A stretch of 45,712 nucleotides of DNA from Chloroflexota bacterium (GTDB lineage Bacteria > Chloroflexota > Anaerolineae > Epilineales > SHYO01): contig SHYO01000008.1 of the NCBI GenBank assembly GCA_009692745.1, positions 1 to 45,712 of the forward strand. The letters are read 5' to 3'. Position 1 is the first letter of the stretch. Each line of letters begins with the position of its first letter. Position numbers and translations under genes: made by a program. The notes beneath the pieces are model-generated. The model had not been told where the DNA came from and ran no database searches. It worked only from the letters and a program-made list of their open reading frames with translations. Below, piece after piece: positions 1 to 8,014 of this stretch.

Positions 1-2
1 AA

Positions 3-142
3 GATTCTGCTGGCGAATTCAAAACACCTGTTTTTGGAGCCGAAAATTTTCGAAAATCGGAGTGGAGAACGTCACTACTAAGCGTAACCTCCGGCGAAAT
101 CCGGTACCCTATCTACGGAAAACGGGATTCGCCAGCAAAGTC
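3..142 (-). mobile_element. MITE-like element, copy 1
   Basis: 140 bp, reverse complement of 42943-43082 with no difference seen by eye; imperfect terminal inverted repeats GATTCTGCTGGCGAAT / GACTTTGCTGGCGAAT; right flank TTGACAA at 143-149; no transposase ORF inside. Confidence 0.8.
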
Positions 143-159
143 TTGACAACAGGAGCCGG

Positions 160-441
160 TCAATAGTGGTAACGACACGCCAGAATACGAATCTTGTCTT
201 CCAACACCTGATAGACCAAGCGATGTTCGTCATCGATGCGCCGTGACCAGCAGCCGGCCAGCTCATGTTTGAGCGGTTCGGGCTTGCCAATGCTGTGAAA
301 GGGGTCGCGCTGCACGGCTTGAATCAGTTTCACGATGCGCAGTGCCGTCTTCCGGTCTTTCTCGATCCACCCTGCAAGGTCTTCAAACCCTGCCTGGTCA
401 AATTCCAAGCTTCTCAAGAGCTTCCTCAAAGGGGATGCCAT
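160..441 (-). CDS. Txe/YoeB-family toxin
   Basis: WIEKDRKTALRIVKLIQAVQRDPFHSIGKPEPLKHELAGCWSRRIDDEHRLVYQV...CRYHY is the characteristic YoeB C-terminal pattern; true start may lie inside the called ORF. Confidence 0.9.
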   Translation of the reverse strand: MASPLRKLLRSLEFDQAGFEDLAGWIEKDRKTALRIVKLIQAVQRDPFHSIGKPEPLKHELAGCWSRRIDDEHRLVYQVLEDKIRILACRYHY

Positions 442-607
442 CCTGGCGCTGGATTGCCGCTAACAGGCGTTGCCTCATCGCGTCGCTTTGGAGCAAATAC
501 GCGGTTTCACGTTCGGATAGAATCTCCCGCCAGAGTTCAATCGGCACAATAACACTTTGCAGCTGGCCCTTTTCATCCGAGACATATTGTACTTGCGTTT
601 CGATCAT
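398..607 (-). CDS. Antitoxin of type II TA system (Phd/YefM-like partner of YoeB)
   Basis: Small ORF directly upstream of and overlapping the YoeB-like gene; VQYVSDEKGQLQSVIVPIELWREIL antitoxin-like N-terminus. Confidence 0.75.
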   Translation of the reverse strand: MIETQVQYVSDEKGQLQSVIVPIELWREILSERETAYLLQSDAMRQRLLAAIQRQDGIPFEEALEKLGI

Positions 608-730
608 AGCAAATCCTCTTCACCTGCTTTGTGCGTCTAACCGCCTCTGCTTCAGTGCGATACTCCGCATGATGACTACCCGCGCTGACAAGTGAGCATC
701 GCCTGAAGCGACCGGCGCCTAACTACTTCC

Positions 731-751
731 TATACGGAATACTTCCGTATA
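731..751. repeat. Perfect inverted repeat TATACGGAA-TAC-TTCCGTATA
   Basis: Arms 731-739 and 743-751 are reverse complements. Confidence 0.8.
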
Positions 752-765
752 ATCAACCTATACGA

Positions 766-1220
766 GACGTTTTACGGAAATCGCCACATAGCTTTGGTTA
801 ATAATACTTCCATCGCGGTTTTGTTCAAAACTTTCTACCCATTTCCAACCAGTCATCTATCCGCTTTCCGTTTAGAGGTGGTTTGTCACTCGATAGGGAT
901 CCTATCTGTTCTACCCACTTTGAAACCTCTCTTTGCCTCCGGCATCTTCTTGGCATAATCGCTCTAGTCCGAAGGTATTCACTCCATTAGCGTAGGACAA
1001 TTCCGTAAAACCGTCAAATTTGAAGTTACCTCCAGTCTTCTGAGAAGGACATAAGCCAGGTTGCCCAATTGTAATCATCCCCGCCAAATGTTCAAGGCAG
1101 CCGAGACGGGGCAACCATGTGGAGAAAAATTCACGCAAAATTTACGGATAGCCCTTTCCCGGCCCAGGCTTAAACGGCCGCGAATAGCAGGACTTGTTCA
1201 ATAGTTGCACGGTTTTACGG
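766..1220. repeat. Dispersed iteron-like repeats, consensus (G/C)ACGGTTTTACGG
   Basis: GACGTTTTACGG at 766-777 (+), GACGGTTTTACGG as reverse complement of 1003-1015, CACGGTTTTACGG at 1208-1220 (+), weaker ATTTACGG at 1140-1147. Confidence 0.5.
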
Positions 1221-1368
1221 GCAAAATAGCACGAAATCGCGTGCATTCTGCGCCAAAACATTACCAACTCTTCAAAATTAGAACATTTGATCTATCGTTG
1301 TTTACCGATAAAATTACCGTAACACTATATACAGGAGGCGCCTATAGGCAAACAACACCATATGGAGT

Positions 1369-1563
1369 ATGACTCTAACCACAGTCCTACAATTGCATAC
1401 GGAGCGGGACCGGCCGGGGTGCGCCACACAAGATGTGGTCACCGAGGTGAGCACAGTGACCACCACGGCCAAAAGGACAGGCAAAGCACAGGTGACAGTA
1501 AAATCCGGCGGCAGAAATGCCGACGCGCCAGGGGGAAACTGGCGCGCCAGGAAAATACTGTAA
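1369..1563 (+). CDS. Possible small ORF upstream of the primase gene
   Basis: 64 aa, GGAG upstream of ATG, ends 26 nt before the primase start; no recognised domain. Confidence 0.3.
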   Translation: MTLTTVLQLHTERDRPGCATQDVVTEVSTVTTTAKRTGKAQVTVKSGGRNADAPGGNWRARKIL

Positions 1564-1589
1564 ACCCCAAGACACATGAGGATGGTACA

Positions 1590-3980
1590 ATGATAACTGA
1601 TTCACTGAAATCTGTCAATCAACTGGCGCCCGATCACTATCGTATGCTGCACGCGGAGAGCGGTATAGACCCTGCGGTGATCCAGGAGCGCGGCTATCGC
1701 ACGGTGGTGGACGGCCGCGAGCTGGCGGCGCTGGGGCTGGCGCCGGCCCAGTGCCGCGTGCCCGGATTGCTGCTGCCCTTATACGCAGTCGACGGCAGCA
1801 GCCCGCTGGTGGTATACCGCCCGGACAACCCGCGGGTGGTGGAGGAGAAAAAGAGGAGGCTGCCGGACGGGACCTATCCCTGCAAAGTCATCAAGTATGA
1901 AGTGCCAAAGCAGGCCGGGGTGCGGCTGGACTGCCCGCCTCGCTGCCGCCCGCGGCTGGCCGACCCGCGCACCCCGCTGTGGATCACGGAGGGGCAGAAA
2001 AAGGCGGATAAGCTGGCGAGCGAAGGATTGTGCGCCGTCGCCTTGCTGGGGGTGTGGAACTTCAAGGGGCAGAACGACTTCGGCGGCACCACCTTCCTGG
2101 CCGATTGGGATTATATCGCCCTGCAGGGGCGCGAAGTCCGCATTGTATTTGATTCCGATGTGATGCAGAAACCCAGCGTGCGCCTGGCGCTGGAGCGGCT
2201 GAGCGAGCATCTGCGGCGCAAGGGGGCCAGCGTGGCCGCTGTGTACCTGCCGCCGGGGAGTGACGGGCGCAAGGTGGGAGTGGATGACTGGCTGGCCGCC
2301 GGGCATACTGCCGAGGCGCTAGGGGCGCTGGTCGAGGCGCCGCGCCGGCTGCCCCAGCCGCAGCAGCCCGCCCTGGAACTGCTGGACGCGCCGCCCGCAC
2401 ATCTGCGCCGGCCCCTGATGCTGATCGACGGCACGGCCTACGCCGCCGCCTGGCTGCACGTCAAGAAAACCATTACCGAGAAGCTGGACCGGGAGGGGCA
2501 TATTGTCCGGCTCGACCCACCCCAGGAGGAATACGCGCAGCAGCTTTTCGTGATGCGCAGCGATGGCGCTTTGACCGGCTGCCAGGCGGCGCAGGGAAGC
2601 CGCCCTGCCCCGTCGTCAGGCAGACCTGACCCCGCACTGGGTTTTGCGGTGGAACTGCCCGAGATCCCGCGCGATGAGAAATTGTGGTCGGCGGCGGGCG
2701 TGCGGGTTTACCGCGCGGGCAAACGCCCCGACCCGGCGGCGGTTTTCTGGCAGGTGGTGGATGTGATCAACACTTTCATCGACTTCGACCGCTCGCTGGG
2801 GGAGCAGCAGACGATGTGCGAGATGGTGGCCTGCTATGTCCTCAGCACCTGGTTCCTGGATGCCTTCAACGTGGTGGGCTTCCTGTGGCCCAACGGCGAG
2901 AGGGGCAGCGGCAAGAGCCACCTGCTGCTGCTGGTGGGGCAGTTAGCCTACCTGGGCGAGGTGATCCTGGCGGGCGGCTCCTTCCCCTCCCTCAGAGACC
3001 TGGCGGATTACGGCGCCACGCTGTGCTTCGACGACGCCGAGAGCCTCTCCAACGCCAAAACCGACCCCGACAAGCGTAACTTGCTGCTGGCGGGCAACCG
3101 GCGCGGCAGCACGGTGACGGTGAAGGAATTGGGGAGCGATAAGCAGTGGCATACGCGCTACGTGAACGCCTACTGCGCCCGCGCCTTCAGCGCCATCCAC
3201 CTGCCCGACCCAGTGCTGGGCAGCCGCACCATTGTGGTGCCGCTGGTGCGCACCACCGACCGGCGCAAGGCCAACGCCGATCCCTACGAACACAATCTCT
3301 GGCCCACCCCGCCGCGTAAGCTGCTGGACGATCTGTGGGCGCTGGGGCTGGCGAACCTGGCGGCCCTGCCGGCCTACGACGCCCAGGTGGGGCAGCGCTC
3401 CGCGCTGGCAGGACGCAACCTGGAACCCTGGCGCGCCCTGCTGGCGGTAGCGCTGTGGCTGGAGGAGCGCGGCGTGGCCGGGCTGTGGCAAAGGATGGAG
3501 GACCTGGCGGTGGCGTACCAGCAGGAGAAGCCCGGTTTGGAGACCGAAGACCTGACCGCCTCGGTGATCCGGGCGCTGTGCCAGTATGCCACTTCTACCA
3601 TTTCTACCATTTCTACCGTTTCTCCGGGTGATATACCCCACTGGAGGATGAAAACATCTGAAATTACAGAGTTAGTTAGAAAACTAGTAGAGGAGGAGGA
3701 TGGCAGCACAGAGTATATTAATGCTCGTAGGATTGGGCATAAACTGAGCGCGATGCGGTTCGAAAAACTATTTAGAGGTTCAGGAGAAGCAGGGAGAAAA
3801 TGGAAAATAACACTAAGAGACCTGGATAGGTGGGCTAAATCGTATGGCATTGAGTTTTTCCCACCCCCCTATATCCCTCCACAGAATGGTAGAAATGGTA
3901 GAAATGGTAGCAACTCCGCTCTACCCACGCTGGGAAACGAGCAGGGCGCCCCGCCCGACCGGGAGATTGTCATACTATGA
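1590..3980 (+). CDS. DUF3854-like TOPRIM/primase-helicase protein
   Basis: HYRMLHAESGI...PLWITEGQKKADKL...REVRIVFDSDV (TOPRIM-like), GERGSGKSHLLLLVGQ (Walker A), TLCFDDAES; start chosen at MITDSLKS with GAGG 9 nt upstream rather than ORF start 1362. Confidence 0.75.
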   Translation: MITDSLKSVNQLAPDHYRMLHAESGIDPAVIQERGYRTVVDGRELAALGLAPAQCRVPGLLLPLYAVDGSSPLVVYRPDNPRVVEEKKRRLPDGTYPCKVIKYEVPKQAGVRLDCPPRCRPRLADPRTPLWITEGQKKADKLASEGLCAVALLGVWNFKGQNDFGGTTFLADWDYIALQGREVRIVFDSDVMQKPSVRLALERLSEHLRRKGASVAAVYLPPGSDGRKVGVDDWLAAGHTAEALGALVEAPRRLPQPQQPALELLDAPPAHLRRPLMLIDGTAYAAAWLHVKKTITEKLDREGHIVRLDPPQEEYAQQLFVMRSDGALTGCQAAQGSRPAPSSGRPDPALGFAVELPEIPRDEKLWSAAGVRVYRAGKRPDPAAVFWQVVDVINTFIDFDRSLGEQQTMCEMVACYVLSTWFLDAFNVVGFLWPNGERGSGKSHLLLLVGQLAYLGEVILAGGSFPSLRDLADYGATLCFDDAESLSNAKTDPDKRNLLLAGNRRGSTVTVKELGSDKQWHTRYVNAYCARAFSAIHLPDPVLGSRTIVVPLVRTTDRRKANADPYEHNLWPTPPRKLLDDLWALGLANLAALPAYDAQVGQRSALAGRNLEPWRALLAVALWLEERGVAGLWQRMEDLAVAYQQEKPGLETEDLTASVIRALCQYATSTISTISTVSPGDIPHWRMKTSEITELVRKLVEEEDGSTEYINARRIGHKLSAMRFEKLFRGSGEAGRKWKITLRDLDRWAKSYGIEFFPPPYIPPQNGRNGRNGSNSALPTLGNEQGAPPDREIVIL
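3594..3616. repeat. Left arm CTACCATTTCTACCATTTCTACC of an inverted repeat
   Basis: Reverse complement of GGTAGAAATGGTAGAAATGGTAG near 3888-3910, itself tandem CTACCATTT. Confidence 0.8.
3888..3910. repeat. Right arm GGTAGAAATGGTAGAAATGGTAG of the inverted repeat
   Basis: Reverse complement of the 3594-3616 arm. Confidence 0.8.
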
Positions 3981-4510
3981 CGGGTGCAGTGGCAGCCGTT
4001 GAAATGGATGCGCCGGCCCGCAGCGCAGCAGACCTGGTGGCCAGCCTGGCAGCGCGCCAGGTCAGCGTGCAGGCCGTGGACGGCCACCTGGTGCTGGAAT
4101 CGCCGCCAGGGGCGCTGACGCCGGAGCTGCGGCAGGAAGTCAGCGCGCACAAGGCGGACCTGCTGGCGCTGCTGCAAGCGGACGGCCATCGGGTAGGGGC
4201 GGACGGCCGTCCGCCCCTACCGCAGCGCGGGCGCTGGATTCTGGACCCGCGCCCTGATCTGCCCGACACCGACCTGTGGCGCCGCCTGCTGCCCCTGGCC
4301 TTCGACCTGGATGGCCACGATCCCGCCGGGCTGTTCGGCAGCCTGCACGGCCTGCGCTGCGGCGGCGCCCGGCTGCGGCGCGATGGCTCCCCCCCCGGCG
4401 GGCAGGTCTACCTGGTGGGCGGCGACTGGGGCGAGGCGTACGCGGAGCTGTATATCCGGTACATCGTGCGGCATACGGAGGTGTTGAGAGAGTTGTTGGG
4501 AATGTTGTGA
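3977..4510 (+). CDS. TubC N-terminal docking-like protein, partner of the primase
   Basis: ADLVASLAARQVSVQAVDGHLVLESPPGALTPELRQEVSAHKADLLALL resembles TubC_N; start overlaps the primase stop (ATGA). Confidence 0.65.
   Translation: MTGAVAAVEMDAPARSAADLVASLAARQVSVQAVDGHLVLESPPGALTPELRQEVSAHKADLLALLQADGHRVGADGRPPLPQRGRWILDPRPDLPDTDLWRRLLPLAFDLDGHDPAGLFGSLHGLRCGGARLRRDGSPPGGQVYLVGGDWGEAYAELYIRYIVRHTEVLRELLGML
4192..4221. repeat. Perfect 30-bp palindrome GGTAGGGGCGGACGGCCGTCCGCCCCTACC inside the TubC_N-like CDS
   Basis: Complete self-complementarity, read in frame as GADGRPPLP. Confidence 0.9.
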
Positions 4511-4564
4511 ATCTGATGAGCTGAAGGGGATGCAGCGGATTACTGTTTGCCAGGGGCAAACGAC

Positions 4565-4603
4565 GGATAAGCGGATGGCTGTCGACCGGCTATCCGTTTA
4601 TCC
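4565..4603. terminator. Stem-loop downstream of the primase gene pair
   Basis: GGATAAGCGGATGGC / GGCTATCCGTTTATCC, two stem mismatches; no clear U tract. Confidence 0.35.
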
Positions 4604-4653
4604 GCTTCCATCCGCTGGCGCCACCAAGATGAAAAATAGAAAATTTTGGTAAC

Positions 4654-4689
4654 TTGTCCAACAGTCGAAAGGACAGCCATGTTGGACAA
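4654..4689. repeat. Inverted repeat TTGTCCAAC...GTTGGACAA
   Basis: 9-bp perfect arms at 4654-4662 and 4681-4689, downstream of the PIN gene stop. Confidence 0.6.
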
Positions 4690-4699
4690 TCGGGTTGGG

Positions 4700-5125
4700 T
4701 TAGTTGGGGGACATGTGCATCGCGACAAACTGCGCTGGGGTAAGAATTGGTATGCTTTCGTATACCTGAAGCCTTACCATATGGAAGTCTCCAGAGATAA
4801 TGCAATCCGCCTGGCCTGCCAATGCCAAAGCTGGGAATTTGTCATCATCAGGGTCCTCTGTCACTACATTAACGATTACCCCGGAAGCCTGGAAAATAGC
4901 ATTCTTTCGCAATCTATCTAGATAACTGGATATCTCTGCATCAGTGATTGGGTATCGTCTCCTGATACGGGGACGGCGTAGAACATCCTCAACTTCGCGG
5001 ACTATCTCCTCGGTGAGCAGGAGGGTATATCTACCTTCATCAATTTGTTTGAGTATTTGCCCAGGCTTTCCCTCTTTGACGAGTAGCGCTGACACGAGTA
5101 CGTTGGTGTCAACGACCAGCCTCAT
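4700..5125 (-). CDS. PIN-domain toxin
   Basis: MRLVVDTNVLVSALL...TEEIVREVEDVL...EDPDDDKFPALALAGQADCIISGD acidic PIN residues. Confidence 0.9.
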   Translation of the reverse strand: MRLVVDTNVLVSALLVKEGKPGQILKQIDEGRYTLLLTEEIVREVEDVLRRPRIRRRYPITDAEISSYLDRLRKNAIFQASGVIVNVVTEDPDDDKFPALALAGQADCIISGDFHMVRLQVYESIPILTPAQFVAMHMSPN

Positions 5126-5469
5126 TTATGCGCTCGCACTTCGCGAATTGCCTCGCTAATCTCTGCATTAGTCTCTTCCTCTGAAACATCAGGCATCCGG
5201 CTGTGGACATCCTCAAGAAAAGCACGCATGCTGGTATGTGCGCGCGCGCGCCTGGCGCTCTTTTCTATTTCCTCGGCGATCCCTGTAGGGAGGTCTTCAG
5301 GGGAAACCATTCGCTCGTAGTCAGCTATAGGGACAATAGCAACCACAGGAATGCCGTCCCGCTTGACAATCAAATGTTCGTCATCGAGGTACGCATGTTT
5401 GATGAGTTCACCAAACCGATTTTTTGCCTCTGTCGCGTTGACAATTCTCACAGTCGTTTTCTTTTTCAA
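5122..5469 (-). CDS. Phd/YefM-family antitoxin
   Basis: TVRIVNATEAKNRFGELIKHAYLDDEHLIVKRDGIPVVAIVPIADYERM; overlaps the PIN start by 4 nt; start codon reads TTG. Confidence 0.88.
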   Translation of the reverse strand: MKKKTTVRIVNATEAKNRFGELIKHAYLDDEHLIVKRDGIPVVAIVPIADYERMVSPEDLPTGIAEEIEKSARRARAHTSMRAFLEDVHSRMPDVSEEETNAEISEAIREVRAHK

Positions 5470-5483
5470 TGCAAATATCCTCT

Positions 5484-5511
5484 CTGGCCATCATTAGCTA
5501 TCATTAGCCAG
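5484..5511. promoter_or_regulatory. Putative TA autoregulatory operator CTGGCC-ATCATTAGC-T-ATCATTAGC-CAG
   Basis: Direct repeat ATCATTAGC at 5490-5498 and 5500-5508 within CTGGC...GCCAG, about 15 nt upstream of the antitoxin start. Confidence 0.5.
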
Positions 5512-5581
5512 AAGCGTACATCAGAAAAAGGAGAAAGTCAATAGAGCCGGAGGCCGCGTGAGAAAAAGACGGCGGCAGCCC

Positions 5582-6607
5582 CTACGGCACCAGCAGCACC
5601 TTAGCCACGTCCCCCGGCGCATCCACCAGGCGGTCGAACCATTTGCCGCCATCCGCCAAAGGCGCTTCCACAATCCAGGGATCGAGGCGCATGGTTCCCT
5701 GCTCCAGGCGGTGCAGCGCCTCAGCAAAATTGGCGGGCGAATAAGCGAAGGAGCCGCGCACGGTAATCTCGCGCCGGATAATCTCCGCCGCCGGCATAGC
5801 GCTGGTCTCCTCATGCAGCCCCGTCAGAATCACCGTACCGGCCGAACGGGTAGCGGCCACAGATTGCGCCCGGGTAACGGCAGCGCCCACGGCATCCACC
5901 GCCACCGGCACACCCAGGCCCCCGGTCGCCTCTTTGACATATTTCACCACATCCACCGAGCGCGGGTTCAGCGCCTTGCCTCCCAGGGCGGCGCCCATAG
6001 CCAGGCGCTCGGCATCCAGGTCTGAGATAAACACCCGGCTGGCCCCTTGGGCTTTTAAGACCTGTAAAGCCAACAAGCCGATGGGACCGGCCCCCACCAC
6101 CAGGGCGCTCTCCCCGTCCAATTTGCCGGCCATCTCGCCAATGCGCACCCCCACCGCCACCGGCTCGGTCATGGCGCCGGTGCGCAGTGACATCCCGGCA
6201 GGCAGCCTGCTCACTACTTCCGCCGGTACGGTCACATATTCTGCATAGGCGCCCGGCCGGGCCGCCCCGATCAGCTTGCGGGAATAGCACAACTGATTTA
6301 AGCCATTGCGACAATAGACGCACGTGCCGCAATAGGTTAAAGGATTGACCGTCACCATCTGACCTGCAGTCAGGGAGGGATTACGACTCTCAACTTCGGG
6401 CCCCAGCGCCACAATCTCGCCCGAAAACTCATGTCCCATCACTAAAGGCGGTACGCGTAACGCGTTATGTCCCAGGTATCCGCTCAGCTCCGAACCGCAG
6501 ATCCCTACATAGGCAACTTTTATCAAAACCTCTCCCGGCCCTACAGATGGCTCAGGCTTTTCGCGCATCGCCATCTCTCGCGCCCCTTCCCAGACCAACG
6601 CTCTCAT
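5582..6607 (-). CDS. Zinc-dependent medium-chain alcohol dehydrogenase
   Basis: GICGSELSGYLGH...VMGHEFSGEIVALG...CGTCVYCRNGLNQLC...VVGAGPIGLLALQ. Confidence 0.93.
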   Translation of the reverse strand: MRALVWEGAREMAMREKPEPSVGPGEVLIKVAYVGICGSELSGYLGHNALRVPPLVMGHEFSGEIVALGPEVESRNPSLTAGQMVTVNPLTYCGTCVYCRNGLNQLCYSRKLIGAARPGAYAEYVTVPAEVVSRLPAGMSLRTGAMTEPVAVGVRIGEMAGKLDGESALVVGAGPIGLLALQVLKAQGASRVFISDLDAERLAMGAALGGKALNPRSVDVVKYVKEATGGLGVPVAVDAVGAAVTRAQSVAATRSAGTVILTGLHEETSAMPAAEIIRREITVRGSFAYSPANFAEALHRLEQGTMRLDPWIVEAPLADGGKWFDRLVDAPGDVAKVLLVP

Positions 6608-6655
6608 CGCTTGCTCCTTGCTTAATACAGCTTGGTTCTCAACCGGTATTATTAC

Positions 6656-7819
6656 CTACCAATCCGCCACGGCTCCGTCAGCGTGGAAGTAGCGCTGTAC
6701 CGCTTCGGCTTTGAAAGGATATTTAGCCGCCGCTTTTTCATTCACATCAATACCCAGGCCCGGCCGCACCGGAATATCTACGTAACCATCCTTCACTTCT
6801 ATGGGATGCTCCAGGACTTCATTACGCCACGGTACATCGTTGGTAATCGCCTCCTGGATCAGCCAGTTGGGCGTCGCCAGGGCGAAGTGTACCGCGACAG
6901 CAGTGGCAATCGGGCCGTTGGGATTGTGCGGCGCGACTGCCATCGAATAGGTTTCCGCCATAGCAGCAATTTTACGCGCCTCCCACAACCCACCACAGTG
7001 AGACAGGTCCGGCTGGATCACATGGCAGGCGCGCTTCTCAAATATCTCGCGGAATTGATGGCGCCCCACCAACCTTTCGCCGGTAGCAATCGGAATGCGC
7101 GAGGCGCGCGTTACCTGGGCCGTTGCCTCGATGTCTTCCGTCGGGCAAGGCTCCTCGAAAAACAGGAGACCGTACGGTTCAAACGCATGGCAGTATTGGA
7201 TCGCCATGCCGGGCCAGGTACGGGCATGGAGATCTACCATTAAATCCATCTCCGGCCCGACAGCTTCCCGTACCGCCCGGACCAGGATTTCGGCATACCG
7301 CACCGATTGTATACCTTCTACCGGTTCAGTGCGAGGCACCGCCATAAACTTCATCGCGGTGTACCCGGCCTCTTTGACGATCAAGGCGCGCTCGGCGAAC
7401 TCTTGCGGCTCGGTGCTCTCGTACATACTCTTCATCTGCCCGCCCCCCAGGTGATTATAAACCCGGACGCGGTCGCGCACCCGCCCTCCCAGGAGCTCAT
7501 AGACCGGCACGTTGAACACCTTACCCTTGATATCCCACAGGGCCTGCTCAATGCCACTGATGGCGGTCATGCCCTCAATACCCACCTTCCAGAAATATTG
7601 GCGGTACATGATTTGATACAGGTGCTCGATGCGCAGCGGATCTTCCCCGATGATCAGCCGGCTGACATCATCTACCGACCCTACCACACCCTTGGTCTTC
7701 CATTCCAGCGTTGCCTCGCCCCACCCGTATAACCCCGGCTGGTCGGTCTCGACCTTCACAAAGATCCAGTTCCGCATGTTCGCATTGACGACTACGGTAG
7801 AAACTTGGGTAATTTTCAT
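6656..7819 (-). CDS. Mandelate racemase/muconate lactonizing enzyme (enolase superfamily), galactonate-dehydratase-like
   Basis: MKITQVSTVVVNANMRNWIFVKVET...DLMVDLHARTWPGMAIQ...FFEEPCPTED...APHNPNGPIATA; start moved from 7921 because the extra N-terminus is translated REP. Confidence 0.92.
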   Translation of the reverse strand: MKITQVSTVVVNANMRNWIFVKVETDQPGLYGWGEATLEWKTKGVVGSVDDVSRLIIGEDPLRIEHLYQIMYRQYFWKVGIEGMTAISGIEQALWDIKGKVFNVPVYELLGGRVRDRVRVYNHLGGGQMKSMYESTEPQEFAERALIVKEAGYTAMKFMAVPRTEPVEGIQSVRYAEILVRAVREAVGPEMDLMVDLHARTWPGMAIQYCHAFEPYGLLFFEEPCPTEDIEATAQVTRASRIPIATGERLVGRHQFREIFEKRACHVIQPDLSHCGGLWEARKIAAMAETYSMAVAPHNPNGPIATAVAVHFALATPNWLIQEAITNDVPWRNEVLEHPIEVKDGYVDIPVRPGLGIDVNEKAAAKYPFKAEAVQRYFHADGAVADW

Positions 7820-7865
7820 AATCGTTGTCTCCGATATATTCGTTCGGTAATTGGTCAGATTCCCC

Positions 7866-7932
7866 GTAGGTGCGGTATGGTACCGCACGTTTTTGCCCAC
7901 AAGCAAGACGTGCGGTACCATACCGCACCTAC
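7866..7932. repeat. REP/BIME-like palindrome
   Basis: GTAGGTGCGGTATGGTACCGCACG...CGTGCGGTACCATACCGCACCTAC, spacer TTTTTGCCCACAAGCAAGA. Confidence 0.9.
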
Positions 7933-8014
7933 AAGCTGGTTTACAGAGCGCTCGGTCAACCTGTCACCGGCCCAACTCTGTGCTGAGTTCTGACTCAGCC
8001 GGGCATTCACCTTG

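Noticed and set aside
2062-3850. Long antisense and alternate-frame ORFs across the primase gene
   Set aside because: High-GC shadow ORFs with low-complexity Arg/Ala/Gly composition and no domain pattern.
4654-4689. TTGTCCAAC...GTTGGACAA as another GntR operator
   Set aside because: Inverted rather than direct-repeat arrangement and lacks the 10-bp TTGTCC periodicity of the sites at 38.6-38.76 kb; listed only as a repeat.
5230-5250. Alternating GCGCGCGCGC tract with Z-DNA potential
   Set aside because: Short and inside an antitoxin coding sequence (Ala/Arg codons); no further supporting structure.
7819-7921. N-terminal extension of the enolase-family ORF (MVPHVLLVGKNVRYHTAPTG...)
   Set aside because: It is the translated REP palindrome; MKITQVSTV matches the family N-terminus.
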